Below are positions 50,989 through 60,013 of a stretch of DNA of 64,000 nucleotides, one piece after another; the first letter of the stretch is position 1; every line of letters begins with the position of its first letter. A model generated the notes under the pieces. That model was not told where the DNA came from and did no database searches. It saw nothing but the letters and a program-made list of their open reading frames with translations. The stretch spans positions 19,898-83,897 of the forward strand of contig CAZGUV010000002.1 of the NCBI GenBank assembly GCA_964528735.1, written 5' to 3'. This DNA comes from CAYNND01 sp964528735. Its GTDB lineage: Bacteria; Patescibacteriota; Minisyncoccia; Phycocordibacterales; UBA2100. Position numbers and translations under genes: made by a program.

Positions 50989-51885
50989 CTAGAGACCTGG
51001 AACTGCCTGCTTTGGGTACAAAGGGTATTTCTCCTTATCGATTGTTCGCTGAAAACATACTTCTCCGTCCGTATGCTCCCAGTAGTTGAGCGGATCGTAC
51101 GAAACATCTGTAGACATGTTTCTTTGTGTCGTCTTGAATGTTGCACACAATTCAAACTGTGTCTCGGCCTTTACTGTGTAGCGTATCTTATTCGAATCAG
51201 TTACGGGAGCTTTGTAACCAGAAAATGGGTCATTGAGCTCATTGAGTGATTGTGGCAGTGCACCCTTTCTCTGCCAAGTATCGGTTATTTGGTATTGGAT
51301 GTTTTGTAATTCTGAGACCAGTTGCCTATCTTCGGATGCCTTTCTCATGTATGCAGGTGAGCCGACGATAGCAAAAATAAGACATACGGTTCCAACTACT
51401 GAAAGGCCGATTGCCATACCGACAAGTTCTGATTTTTTCTGGTTATCAGACCAAAACCCTGAAATCTCTTTCTTGTAGTACCAAAAGCACGCAACGAGTA
51501 TACATGCTGCGCTCAGCGCCTTTAGTATAAACGAGCTTGTGAATTCCTCTCCGTAGAGAAATGACGATAGAACAATAAATAGATCTATCGCAATGGTAAG
51601 CGCAGAGAGGAACAAAATCGCATACAGTGACCATGTTCGAATCCACAACTTCTTAAGCTCTGCTTCAGCACGCTCAGCGTTGTGAATTTTTCTGACCAGC
51701 CAAACATACAAAGGGAATGCGATTATCAGCGCTGCAGCTGAAGTTTGTATTGATGAATGTTCGGGATACCCAACAGATAGTGCATCGATAAGTCCGAACC
51801 ATATAGTAACCAATGAGGTGCAGCTTATAATAAGTGACACAAGGAGCCCTACCCAGAGGAAGAATAAACGTGCTGTGTTGTTCAT
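50989..51885 (-). CDS. Membrane protein with DUF5671-like domain
   Basis: The 298-residue protein has five or six hydrophobic helices (LFFLWVGLLVSLIISCTSLV, ALIIAFPLYVWLVRKIH, LYAILFLSALTIAIDLFIVL, ACILVACFWYYKK, GLSVVGTVCLIFAIV) and a soluble C-terminus with SELQNIQYQITDTWQRKGALPQSL, which resembles pilin-like periplasmic parts. The first four-helix part matches the DUF5671 pattern seen in Parcubacteria. Function unknown. It converges with speA, three bases apart. Confidence 0.65.
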   Translation of the reverse strand: MNNTARLFFLWVGLLVSLIISCTSLVTIWFGLIDALSVGYPEHSSIQTSAAALIIAFPLYVWLVRKIHNAERAEAELKKLWIRTWSLYAILFLSALTIAIDLFIVLSSFLYGEEFTSSFILKALSAACILVACFWYYKKEISGFWSDNQKKSELVGMAIGLSVVGTVCLIFAIVGSPAYMRKASEDRQLVSELQNIQYQITDTWQRKGALPQSLNELNDPFSGYKAPVTDSNKIRYTVKAETQFELCATFKTTQRNMSTDVSYDPLNYWEHTDGEVCFQRTIDKEKYPLYPKQAVPGL

Positions 51886-51900
51886 ACCCCTTATAGTACC

Positions 51901-53001
51901 CTAACCGTGGCGAAATTCCATAACGTCACCATCTTTGACTACATACTCCTTACCTTCTGTACGTAATTTGCCTGTGTCTCGCGCGAGTGCCCATGAACCG
52001 GCAGTTTCGAGGTCTCTCCAGAAAACTGTCTCTGCGCGTATGAATTTTTGCTTAAAATCAGTATGGATGACTCCTGCCGCATCAGGAGCTGTAGCACCTA
52101 CTGGAATTGTCCACGCCCTCGTTTCATCCTCACCAGTTGTAAAGAATGACTGAAGAGAAAGTAATGCGTAGCCAGTCTTGATAAGATTATCGAGACCATT
52201 CTCATGTACACCAAATTCACCTCGAAACATTTCTCGCTCATCAGAAGACACATCTTTTAAGTTTCTTTCGACACCCACATCAACCTTGACTGAAAGTGAG
52301 CCTGACTGCTCTATAAATGCGGCGAGCTCCTTGTATCGAGGATCGTTTGCTTCATCTAGATTGTACGCACCTGCCTTTTTGTTCAGCACATACATTATAG
52401 GCTTCATAGTTAGCAACTGAAGCCCATCAACATGGAGCTTCTCAGACTCATTAAGGTGAATTGTAGATGCAAGCTTCCCTGACTCAAGTGCAGATGAGAT
52501 TTTCTTAAGAACAACATCAAGCTCAATTGCTAGCTTGTCCCCGCGCTTCACATCTTTACCATTTGTCTCGATTCGTTTTGACACGACCTGCATGTCAGCA
52601 AGGACAAGTTCTAGATTGATGACTTCGATGTCTCTCATTGGGTCAACAGAACCGTGCACATGAGTGATGTCAGCGTCATCGAATATTCGTACCACCTCTG
52701 CTATCGCATCAACTTCCCGAATATTTGAAAGAAACTTGTTTCCTAGACCTTCCCCTTCTGATGCCCCTTTGACCAGGCCAGCAATGTCAACAAATTCCAC
52801 AACCGCAGGTATGACTTTCGCGCTCTTGGAAAGACGGGCAAGTACATCAAGACGGGGGTCAGGTACAGGGACAATACCCACCGATGGATCTATGGTACAA
52901 AAAGGATAATTTTCAGCGGGCACAGACTTTTCTGTAAGTGCGTTGAATAGGGTCGATTTTCCAACATTTGGCAAACCAACGATTCCAATTGAAAGTGACA
53001 T
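51901..53001 (-). CDS. ychF: YchF/Obg-family P-loop NTPase
   Basis: The 366-residue protein has G1 GLPNVGKST, G3 DIAGLVKGASEGEGLGNKFLSNIREVDAI, and the C-terminal TGS-like domain (TIPVGATAPDAAGVIHTDFKQKFIRAETVFW, LRTEGKEYVVKDGDVMEFRHG). The G4 position reads NKKA instead of the NxxE that gives YchF/OLA1 its ATP preference, so specificity is uncertain. It binds ribosomes and acts in stress responses in other bacteria. Confidence 0.92.
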   Translation of the reverse strand: MSLSIGIVGLPNVGKSTLFNALTEKSVPAENYPFCTIDPSVGIVPVPDPRLDVLARLSKSAKVIPAVVEFVDIAGLVKGASEGEGLGNKFLSNIREVDAIAEVVRIFDDADITHVHGSVDPMRDIEVINLELVLADMQVVSKRIETNGKDVKRGDKLAIELDVVLKKISSALESGKLASTIHLNESEKLHVDGLQLLTMKPIMYVLNKKAGAYNLDEANDPRYKELAAFIEQSGSLSVKVDVGVERNLKDVSSDEREMFRGEFGVHENGLDNLIKTGYALLSLQSFFTTGEDETRAWTIPVGATAPDAAGVIHTDFKQKFIRAETVFWRDLETAGSWALARDTGKLRTEGKEYVVKDGDVMEFRHG

Positions 53002-53042
53002 CGGCGTATTGTATACAAAAGAGCCAAAAATGCTAATAAAAA

Positions 53043-53065
53043 GGTCGCATTCGTGCGATGCGACC
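53043..53065 (-). terminator. Terminator
   Basis: GGTCGCAT (53043-53050) pairs with ATGCGACC (53058-53065), followed on the minus strand by TTTTTATT. It ends the 47-residue microprotein gene at 53074. Confidence 0.8.
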
Positions 53066-53073
53066 CTCAGAAC

Positions 53074-53217
53074 TCAGAGCGTTGTCTTGCGCTTTCTCTT
53101 CTTGATTCTGTCAATCCACTCGATGATTGCTGGCAATGCGCACGCAAAGCCACCTACCATAAAAGAGAGTACGAGCGCCGTACCAAACCCTCCGAGGTTA
53201 TCAAGGAGCATCTCCAT
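53074..53217 (-). CDS. 47-residue membrane microprotein
   Basis: A small gene read directly from the sequence. ATG 53217 is preceded by a GAGAGGT Shine-Dalgarno and the stop is followed by a good terminator. The product has a hydrophobic helix (FGTALVLSFMVGGFACALPAI), then IEWIDRIKKRKRKTTL, a strongly basic cytoplasmic tail. Such single-helix peptides can regulate membrane complexes; no homolog is recognised. Confidence 0.6.
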   Translation of the reverse strand: MEMLLDNLGGFGTALVLSFMVGGFACALPAIIEWIDRIKKRKRKTTL

Positions 53218-53275
53218 GCTAAAACCTCTCAGTTCAGTAGCAAAATACAACCATGAATAGAATTATATGCAAGTC

Positions 53276-53536
53276 TTAGAAAGGCCTCTGTTTTATGTGT
53301 TGTGCTTGCGGGCCAAGTACCTCTTGGAGTTGCTTTTGATATTTCTTCATAACTTGCATCATTGCAAACATCTGGTGCTCGCCTTTTTTTGTGCGCTCTT
53401 CCATTTCTTTCGCTATAGTTGTGAAAAGCTCTGGATTCTTTTCAATCAAACCTTGAATCATTTCCTGCATCTCTGGAGAGACGCCCTTCATCTGACTCTG
53501 TACTACTTTTTTTGTAAGCCACGATTTTATACCCAT
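53276..53536 (-). CDS. Small helical hypothetical protein
   Basis: The 86-residue all-helical protein is rich in Met, Gln, Lys and Glu (MKGVSPEMQEMIQGLIEKNP, HQMFAMMQVMKKYQKQLQEVLG), suggesting a coiled coil. No transmembrane segment. It lies between truB and the microprotein on the same strand. No family recognised. Confidence 0.5.
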   Translation of the reverse strand: MGIKSWLTKKVVQSQMKGVSPEMQEMIQGLIEKNPELFTTIAKEMEERTKKGEHQMFAMMQVMKKYQKQLQEVLGPQAQHIKQRPF

Positions 53537-53571
53537 TGCGGTATAGTATATGAACTATTGAGTTCTGCAAC

Positions 53572-54369
53572 TTACCATCGTGGCCACCACCATGTCAGTC
53601 CTAAAAATGTACGACGTCGACCGATTTTTGTTCTTGTGATTGAGTATGCGAGTGCGGGGGTGCCCAGTTGCTTGCCAATGTGTTCAGAAAGAGTCCTCAT
53701 ATATGTGCCCGAGCCACAGACGCAATGTATAGTGAGTATGCAAAAGCTGCGGCTGCTTGTCGCAAAAAAATCTTCCCATGCTTTTCGTGCTTTCGGCTCC
53801 CTCAGGTTTTTACATTCATCATCGGTAGCAAACCCTCTGAGGTCGTCAAGACGATTGCGCACATACTCCATCACCTGAGCCGAAGTAGCCCACTCTTCGC
53901 CTACAAGTCGTATCGACTGGATGTGTGTTTTAGTCAGTGGCAATTCAATCTCTTCTGCCTTTCCTTCTCGCGCCCATTGGTGCAATGGCTTACCCTGAAC
54001 TGTTTTTGAAGAGAACTTTGGGTACGGCCATGTGTGGTAGCCGACGAACGAAGCAACAATTTTTTGGACGGACTGAGTATGATTTGTCGGCACATCACTC
54101 TGCGCAGTAATTAGGCCGAGCACGTCACCAGTATCAGTCGATACTCCGAGTAGAACACGCACTTCGTATTGCTTATCCAATGAGCGATAGTGTTTTTCCT
54201 TTTTGCATTCATCACCAACGAGGATAAGTATCTTCCCCTGGGCCATAGGATCCAGGCGTCCTGAATATGTAAGCGGCACAGACTCCGGAATCACGTACCT
54301 CATTCTAAACCGCCTCAGAGCTTGTAGTGGTGTTTCACCAACCTTTTTCCATATCACGCCCGTCTTCAT
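53572..54369 (-). CDS. truB: tRNA pseudouridine(55) synthase
   Basis: The protein has 265 residues from ATG 54369. TYSGRLDPMAQGKILILVG contains the catalytic Asp, and GTDTGDVLGL-like GVSTDTGDVLGLITAQ, SSKTVQGKPLHQWAREG and CGSGTYMRTLSEHIGKQLG (GTYIRsL block) are TruB features. It is shorter than common TruB (about 300), without a C-terminal PUA domain. Confidence 0.9.
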   Translation of the reverse strand: MKTGVIWKKVGETPLQALRRFRMRYVIPESVPLTYSGRLDPMAQGKILILVGDECKKEKHYRSLDKQYEVRVLLGVSTDTGDVLGLITAQSDVPTNHTQSVQKIVASFVGYHTWPYPKFSSKTVQGKPLHQWAREGKAEEIELPLTKTHIQSIRLVGEEWATSAQVMEYVRNRLDDLRGFATDDECKNLREPKARKAWEDFFATSSRSFCILTIHCVCGSGTYMRTLSEHIGKQLGTPALAYSITRTKIGRRRTFLGLTWWWPRW

Positions 54370-54387
54370 ATACACACTATACCAGTC

Positions 54388-54702
54388 TTAGGTGCTGTGC
54401 TGTCTTTTAACGACTGCAACCTGAGCTTCGATTGAGTCATTTGAAGCTACCTTATTGCGCTTTTTGTGTGCACATCGTGTACACGTGTGGGTAATAATAG
54501 TCTCTTGGCCTTCAGTTTCAATAGCAGTAGGTTCCATAAGCGCACCACAGCCTGCAGATCTGTCTCCTGGATTTATATCAACATGCTTGCTCCATAAACA
54601 ATGACGACAATGGTTTGTGTAACCATTGCCGATTGTTGTGTCTCCACAATGTTCACAGACAAAATCTTCCTTTACTCGGACAAATTTCTTCGGCCCTGTC
54701 AT
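54388..54702 (-). CDS. RNHCP-domain zinc protein
   Basis: The 104-residue protein has paired Cys motifs CEHCG, NHCRHCLWSKHVD..PGDR, AGCGALMEP and CTRCAHKK, the pattern of the RNHCP domain, so it probably binds zinc. Its ATG overlaps the stop of atpC by one base (TAATG), suggesting coupled translation with the ATP synthase operon. The function of the family is unknown. Confidence 0.75.
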   Translation of the reverse strand: MTGPKKFVRVKEDFVCEHCGDTTIGNGYTNHCRHCLWSKHVDINPGDRSAGCGALMEPTAIETEGQETIITHTCTRCAHKKRNKVASNDSIEAQVAVVKRQHST

Positions 54703-54947
54703 TACAAGAGTATATTTACTGAGTTGTCAGAAATTTCGAGAACTCCGTGTGTTATGTTGAATTGCTTCTTCTCACCATTGACTCGCACCGTGACTGAACC
54801 TGCCTTCAGAGTTGTTATGAGTGGTTCGTGGTGCGCAAGAATCGTCATCTCGCCAGAAACTCCTGGTACGGTCACTGACTCAACCTCTCCACCAAAAAGC
54901 GGTTCTGACACTGAAGCTATTGTTGCAAATAGTGCTTTACTTGCCAT
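54702..54947 (-). CDS. atpC: ATP synthase epsilon subunit, short
   Basis: Only 81 residues from ATG 54947 (upstream starts overlap atpD). The beta-sandwich domain (FATIASVSEPLFGGEVESVTVPGVSGEMTILAHHEPLITTLKAG) is complete, but the C-terminal helical hairpin that inhibits F1 in other bacteria is missing. Epsilon still couples gamma to the c ring. Confidence 0.88.
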   Translation of the reverse strand: MASKALFATIASVSEPLFGGEVESVTVPGVSGEMTILAHHEPLITTLKAGSVTVRVNGEKKQFNITHGVLEISDNSVNILL

Positions 54948-54948
54948 G

Positions 54949-56319
54949 TTATTTGACTTCATCAATTGAACCCTTCATGTAGAAGAGCTGTTCATCCTTA
55001 TCGTCATGTTTACCATCAAGAATCTCAGCGAATCCACGGACTGTATCTTCGCGAGAAGTGTATTTTCCTGGGCGACCAGTGAAAACTTCACCAACGAAGA
55101 ATGGCTGAGAAAGGAATTTTTGTATTTTGCGAGCACGGTACACAAGCTGCTTGTCTTCCTCAGATAGTTCTTCGATACCGAGAATTGCAATAATATCTTG
55201 CAAATCCTTATATCGTTGAAGTACTCGTTTTACCTCGTTCGCTACTCGGTAGTGCTCTTCCCCAACAATCTCAGGTGTAAGCGCTGTAGATCCTGAATCA
55301 AGTGGATCAATCGCAGGGTAGATACCGAGTGATGCGAGCTGTCTTGAAAGTGTAACTGTTGAGTCCAAGTGGGCAAATGTCGTTGCTGGGGCTGGGTCAG
55401 TCAAGTCGTCCGCAGGTACATACACAGCTTGAATAGAAGTAATCGATCCATTCTTTGTTGAGGTAATTCGCTCCTGAAGGAGACCCATTTCCGTTGCAAG
55501 AGTAGGCTGATAACCCACCGCAGATGGTACTCGTCCAAGAAGTGATGATACTTCTGATCCTGCCTGAACGAATCGGAATACGTTGTCCATAAAGAAGAGC
55601 ACATCCTTACCACCTTCATCACGAAACGCCTCTGCCATGGTAAGTCCAGAAAGAGCAACGCGAGCACGTGCACCTGGAACTTCGTTCATCTGTCCAAACA
55701 CAAGCGCAGTCTTATCGAGCACACCAGATTCAGACATTTCATGGTAGAGGTCGTTACCCTCACGAACACGCTCTCCAACACCTGCAAACACTGAGTACCC
55801 ACCGTGTTCTGACGCAACGTTATGGATGAGTTCAGTGATAAGAACAGTCTTTCCTACACCTGCACCTCCGAACAGACCGACCTTTCCACCTTTGATGAAC
55901 GGTGTCATGAGGTCAATTGCCTTGATTCCAGTTTCAAAAATTTCAGCCTTCGTACTTTGTTCAGAAAATGTAGGCGGCTTTCTGTGGATCGGGAGGCGCT
56001 TTGCATTCTTCTGAGGCTTATCTTTTCCATCAATTGGATTACCGAGAACATTGAACATGCGACCAAGAGCATCCTGTCCTACCGGTACAGAAATCGCAGA
56101 TCCTGTGTCTTCGACTTCAAGTCCTCGTGTAAGTCCTGAGGTATCTTGCATTGCAATACATCGCACGCGGTTGATTCCCACGTGTTGAGCGGCTTCAAGA
56201 GTTATAGTTCCGTTCTGTGTTGTTACGACAAGAGCGTTTTGAATTGCAGGAAGTACGCCGTCAAAGCGGACATCGACTACTGGACCGATAATTTGTGTGA
56301 TTATACCTTTCATGTTCAT
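54949..56319 (-). CDS. atpD: ATP synthase beta subunit
   Basis: A 456-residue catalytic F1 subunit with Walker A GGAGVGKTVL, the ERVREGNDLYHEM block with the catalytic Glu, GQMNEVPGARARVALSGLTMAE, VLFFMDNVFRFVQAGSEVSSLLGRVPSAVGYQPTL (Phe instead of Ile in the usual DNIFRF) and VAIDPLDSTS-like AIDPLDSGST. It makes ATP at the alpha/beta interface. Confidence 0.96.
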   Translation of the reverse strand: MNMKGIITQIIGPVVDVRFDGVLPAIQNALVVTTQNGTITLEAAQHVGINRVRCIAMQDTSGLTRGLEVEDTGSAISVPVGQDALGRMFNVLGNPIDGKDKPQKNAKRLPIHRKPPTFSEQSTKAEIFETGIKAIDLMTPFIKGGKVGLFGGAGVGKTVLITELIHNVASEHGGYSVFAGVGERVREGNDLYHEMSESGVLDKTALVFGQMNEVPGARARVALSGLTMAEAFRDEGGKDVLFFMDNVFRFVQAGSEVSSLLGRVPSAVGYQPTLATEMGLLQERITSTKNGSITSIQAVYVPADDLTDPAPATTFAHLDSTVTLSRQLASLGIYPAIDPLDSGSTALTPEIVGEEHYRVANEVKRVLQRYKDLQDIIAILGIEELSEEDKQLVYRARKIQKFLSQPFFVGEVFTGRPGKYTSREDTVRGFAEILDGKHDDKDEQLFYMKGSIDEVK

Positions 56320-56335
56320 GTTATTAATATAATAA

Positions 56336-57253
56336 TTATTTCATTGCCTCCATTCCACTAGTAATCTCAGAAACTTCTGCAGTAATCGCTGCCTGTCTTC
56401 GCTTGTTGAATTCAAGCGTCAGCTCATGAGCTACTTCCTTTGCCTTATCAGTCGCATTTTTCATTGCGACCATTCGTGCAGAGTGTTCAGACGCCTTTGA
56501 CTCAGAAAGTGCATGAAATACCGCAATATTTGCAAGCAATGGAAGTATCTCATTGGTCACTGTCTGTGCGTCAGGCTCAACTCGGTAGTCGTGAGGGGCT
56601 GAGGTTGATTCGCGTGTACTCATAGCATATTTACCTTTTGATGGGAGGATACCATCAACCATCTCTTGTAGCATCGTTGGCGAGAGTGGGAGCATTTGCC
56701 GTGTGACCACTTCCTGTTCGAAGGTTGACTTAAAGTTTGTGTATACCAAATAGACTGATCTTGTGGTTCCTTCTGATTGTAGAGCTACAACAGTTTGTGT
56801 GACAGCCTTTAATTGCTCAGGTGTGAACGAGTCAGAGACATTCGTATCTGAATACCGAATATCAAATCCGCGTCTTTGTGCGAATTCGTACCCACGCTTT
56901 CCAATACAACACGCTATAACATCCTGTGGTTGCAACGACTCACGGGCAACAAGTCTTGCGACAGCCTTCAGCACTGATGCATTGAGCGCTCCTGCGAGTC
57001 CCTTATCACTAGTTACCATAACAACCGCAATCTTCTTTGATGTGTTGCTTCTTGTGAGCGGACTCTGCACGTCGGTGAGTGTTGCCGACACTTGCTTCAA
57101 TATTCTCATCGCCGCAAGTGCGTAACCCCTCCCCGCATAGGCACGCTCTTGTGCCTTTCTCATTTTCACTGCTGAAACTGCCTCCATGGCGCGAGTAACC
57201 TTCGCGGTCTTTTTAACAGATTGGATTTTGAGTTTAATGTGTTTCAGCGACAT
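56336..57253 (-). CDS. atpG: ATP synthase gamma subunit
   Basis: A 305-residue rotor shaft with conserved N-terminal helix LKHIKLKIQSVKKTAKVTRAMEAVSAVKMRKAQ, TSDKGLAGALNASVLKA and C-terminal helix ARMVAMKNATDKAKEVAHELTLEFNKRRQAAITAEVSEITSGMEAM. It transmits rotation to alpha3beta3. Confidence 0.95.
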   Translation of the reverse strand: MSLKHIKLKIQSVKKTAKVTRAMEAVSAVKMRKAQERAYAGRGYALAAMRILKQVSATLTDVQSPLTRSNTSKKIAVVMVTSDKGLAGALNASVLKAVARLVARESLQPQDVIACCIGKRGYEFAQRRGFDIRYSDTNVSDSFTPEQLKAVTQTVVALQSEGTTRSVYLVYTNFKSTFEQEVVTRQMLPLSPTMLQEMVDGILPSKGKYAMSTRESTSAPHDYRVEPDAQTVTNEILPLLANIAVFHALSESKASEHSARMVAMKNATDKAKEVAHELTLEFNKRRQAAITAEVSEITSGMEAMK

Positions 57254-57258
57254 ACGTT

Positions 57259-58821
57259 TTACTTAGCGAATTCAGGGTGAGCATCCTTGAATCGTGTGAA
57301 TGCCTCGTCAAGCTTCTTCTTAGTCTCATCCTCAAGTTTTGTAGATGATTTAATATCAGCAAGCAATGGAGCATGTTGGTTGTGGAGATACTCGAGCAAT
57401 GCAGCTTCCATTTTACTGATATTTGCAACTGGCATTGCGTTAAACACACCAGATATTGCAGCGTAGAGTGTAATCACTTGCTCCTCAAATCCGAGCGGTT
57501 TATTGTTTTTTTGCTTTAGAACTTCCACCATTCGACGACCTGAGTCAATTCGTTTTGCTGTTGCTTCATCAAGGTCCTGAGCAAACTGCATGAATGCCTC
57601 AAGTTCACGAAACTGCGCGAGCTCAAGTCTGAGAGTTCCTGCTACAGATTTCATCGCCTTTGTTTGTGCTGAAGACCCCACTCGAGAGACAGAAGTACCG
57701 ACGTTTACAGCAGGGCGGATACCCTTGTTAAAAAGGTCCGCTTCAAGAAAGATTTGTCCATCTGTAATTGAGATAACGTTAGTTGGAATATATGCAGAAA
57801 TATCACCTTCCTGAGTTTCGATGATAGGAAGTGCAGTGAGTGAACCAGCTCCCTTCTCATCAGAGAGTTTTGCAGCACGCTCAAGCAATCGTGAGTGTAG
57901 ATAGAAAATATCTCCAGGGTACGCTTCACGTCCAGGTGGGCGTCTCAAGAGAAGTGACATCTCACGGTATGCAACTGCTTGTTTTGATAGATCGTCATAG
58001 ATAACAATCGCGTGCTTGCCTTGATCCATGAAAAATTCTCCGATTGCAGCACCGGTGAATGGAGCAAGAAATTGCATTGGAGCAGGAGATGACGCAGGAG
58101 CTGAGACGATAACAGTGTACTCAAGAGCACCAGCTTCCTGAAGCTGTGCCATGATGCGCGCAGTCTTACTCTCCTTCTGACCTACCGCAACATAAATGCA
58201 AATCGGTCGTTTCTCTTTTGGTTCGTTTTTCTGGTTGATGATTGTATCGATTGCAATCGTAGTCTTTCCTGTTGAGCGATCACCAATGATGAGTTCACGC
58301 TGACCTCGTCCGATTGGAATCATAGAGTCAATCGCTTTTATTCCTGTGTGCATAGGTTCATGCACTGACTTTCGATCCATAACACCGTATGCTTGTCGCT
58401 CTACAGGAACAAAAGTAGGGTTCTGAATCGCACCCTTACCATCAACTGGCTCTGCGAGTGCAGAGAGTACTCGTCCTGCAACTGCATCAGAGACTGGTAT
58501 TGAAAGCACACGACCCGTTGAAACAACGGTCATGCCCTCGCGCACCTTACTTACATCTCCTAGGACCACAATCTTCACAGCCTCCTCTTCAAGGTTGAGC
58601 ACGAGGCCGAAGAGTGCTTCGGCATCTTGCATTGATTCCTTGAGTGACTTTCCGTCAGATGATTCGAAACGAACCATTTCCATCATCATTGCATTCGCAA
58701 GGCCCTCAACCTCTGCGACTCCGTCACCCACCCGCACAACAGTACCAATACTGTCGTTTTGTGCAGAAGGTGCGAAGTTCTGTATCTCTTTCTTTATCTT
58801 TTCAATAATTACTGTGTCCAT
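57259..58821 (-). CDS. atpA: ATP synthase alpha subunit
   Basis: A 520-residue F1 subunit with Walker A GDRSTGKT (regulatory nucleotide site), IPIGRGQRELIIGDR, LLRRPPGREAYPGDIFYLHSRLLERAAK and a VSRVGSSAQTKAMK block carrying the arginine finger near the interface. The N-terminal helix that contacts delta is present. Confidence 0.96.
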   Translation of the reverse strand: MDTVIIEKIKKEIQNFAPSAQNDSIGTVVRVGDGVAEVEGLANAMMMEMVRFESSDGKSLKESMQDAEALFGLVLNLEEEAVKIVVLGDVSKVREGMTVVSTGRVLSIPVSDAVAGRVLSALAEPVDGKGAIQNPTFVPVERQAYGVMDRKSVHEPMHTGIKAIDSMIPIGRGQRELIIGDRSTGKTTIAIDTIINQKNEPKEKRPICIYVAVGQKESKTARIMAQLQEAGALEYTVIVSAPASSPAPMQFLAPFTGAAIGEFFMDQGKHAIVIYDDLSKQAVAYREMSLLLRRPPGREAYPGDIFYLHSRLLERAAKLSDEKGAGSLTALPIIETQEGDISAYIPTNVISITDGQIFLEADLFNKGIRPAVNVGTSVSRVGSSAQTKAMKSVAGTLRLELAQFRELEAFMQFAQDLDEATAKRIDSGRRMVEVLKQKNNKPLGFEEQVITLYAAISGVFNAMPVANISKMEAALLEYLHNQHAPLLADIKSSTKLEDETKKKLDEAFTRFKDAHPEFAK

Positions 58822-58847
58822 AGGAATGTATAAATAAATAATGTAAT

Positions 58848-59231
58848 TTACTCACCACGAGATTCAGACGTGATGTTGTGATAGAGCTTCAAAAGTGCAC
58901 CCTTATGACTTGCGTCATGACGTGTGTCACTTGTTCTAACTATGTAACCACCAATTAAGGTAGTGTCGACGACGATGCGCGTGTCTTTTTTGTCTAAGCT
59001 TGGATGAGACGCAAATGCGGCGGATGCCTCGTCTTCATGCGCCACAATGAGTGTTGTCTTCTTTTGCACTGCTTGCGCCATAATGCGCTCGTAGGCATAC
59101 AACACTCGAGGAAGCAGTCGTAATGCACCCTTTCGTTTAAGAAAAGCAATGAGTGATTCCACAGCAGAGTGTGCCTCAGTTCCAGACTGAATCGTGCTCT
59201 TAAGTGCCTGTGCTACGTCATCTGCTTTCAT
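58848..59231 (-). CDS. atpH: ATP synthase delta subunit, short
   Basis: The 127-residue protein sits between atpF and atpA where delta belongs. The usual length is about 175-180 residues; here the N-terminal six-helix domain is reduced, while the C-terminal strand part (VVDTTLIGGYIVRTSDTRHDASHKGALLKLYHNI) matches OSCP/delta. It links the stator stalk to F1. Confidence 0.75.
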   Translation of the reverse strand: MKADDVAQALKSTIQSGTEAHSAVESLIAFLKRKGALRLLPRVLYAYERIMAQAVQKKTTLIVAHEDEASAAFASHPSLDKKDTRIVVDTTLIGGYIVRTSDTRHDASHKGALLKLYHNITSESRGE

Positions 59232-59236
59232 ACGAA

Positions 59237-59698
59237 TTAGTTAACTTTCTTTCCCGTTTCGCCGCGAAGTATCTTCTCGGCAACGAGAATAGCAGCCTTT
59301 GCTATTTCCTCTCTACTCTCTCTCATTGCCTTATCTTTTGTTTCTGCAGCTCTCATTTCAGCGTCGCGGGCTACTGAGAGTGCTTTATCCTCTGCGCTTG
59401 ATAGAATCTGCGCACCTTTTTCTTCTGCACGCACCTGTGCTTGCGCGATGATTGAATCTCCCTCGCGTGTTGCATCGGCTATAATGATTCTACCCTGCGA
59501 CTCAGCTTGCTTATTCTTCTGTGCAGCCTCTTCTGCATCCTTAACTCCTTGCTCAATGACACGCTTTCGCTCATCAAGCATATTCATCACCGGCCCATAG
59601 AGAAATCGCTTCAAGACATACAAAAGTATGCCGAAGTTTACTATCTGTATGACGAGTAGTTTCCAGTCAAGTCCGAATGTGCTGATAAGTTCGTTCAT
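59237..59698 (-). CDS. atpF: ATP synthase b subunit
   Basis: A 153-residue stator protein with an N-terminal helix (DWKLLVIQIVNFGILLYVLKRFLYGPV) and a long Ala/Glu/Lys-rich coiled coil ending RGETGKKVN. It joins the membrane a/c sector to delta/alpha. Confidence 0.93.
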   Translation of the reverse strand: MNELISTFGLDWKLLVIQIVNFGILLYVLKRFLYGPVMNMLDERKRVIEQGVKDAEEAAQKNKQAESQGRIIIADATREGDSIIAQAQVRAEEKGAQILSSAEDKALSVARDAEMRAAETKDKAMRESREEIAKAAILVAEKILRGETGKKVN

Positions 59699-59709
59699 AT
59701 ATCAGAGAC

Positions 59710-59937
59710 TTAGACGAATTTGATGATGAACGCAACGACAAGCGCGAGAATACCAAGCGCTTCTGCGAAGGCAATCGCGAGAATCATGTTCGAAGCGATT
59801 TTTCCAGTAGCTTCTGGGTTTCGTCCGATCGATTCCATTGCGCCCTTACCAATGAGTCCTACACCGATAGCTGGGCCAAAGACTCCAAGTCCTGCTGCTA
59901 TCGCCATTGCTATTAATTGTGCTGATTCTACTTCCAT
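59710..59937 (-). CDS. atpE: ATP synthase c subunit
   Basis: A 75-residue helical hairpin from ATG 59937 (longer frames are not conserved). The loop is GRNPEATGKIASNM and the second helix has the ion-carrying Glu in AIAFAEALGIL. The residue after it is Ala rather than the Ser/Thr of many sodium-binding rings, so proton use is favoured. Confidence 0.95.
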   Translation of the reverse strand: MEVESAQLIAMAIAAGLGVFGPAIGVGLIGKGAMESIGRNPEATGKIASNMILAIAFAEALGILALVVAFIIKFV

Positions 59938-60013
59938 AAACTTTGTATTAACCTTATAATTTTCGCGCACTCTATCACAGAGACGCATGAGTACCAACGA
60001 TACTTCGTTGAGA

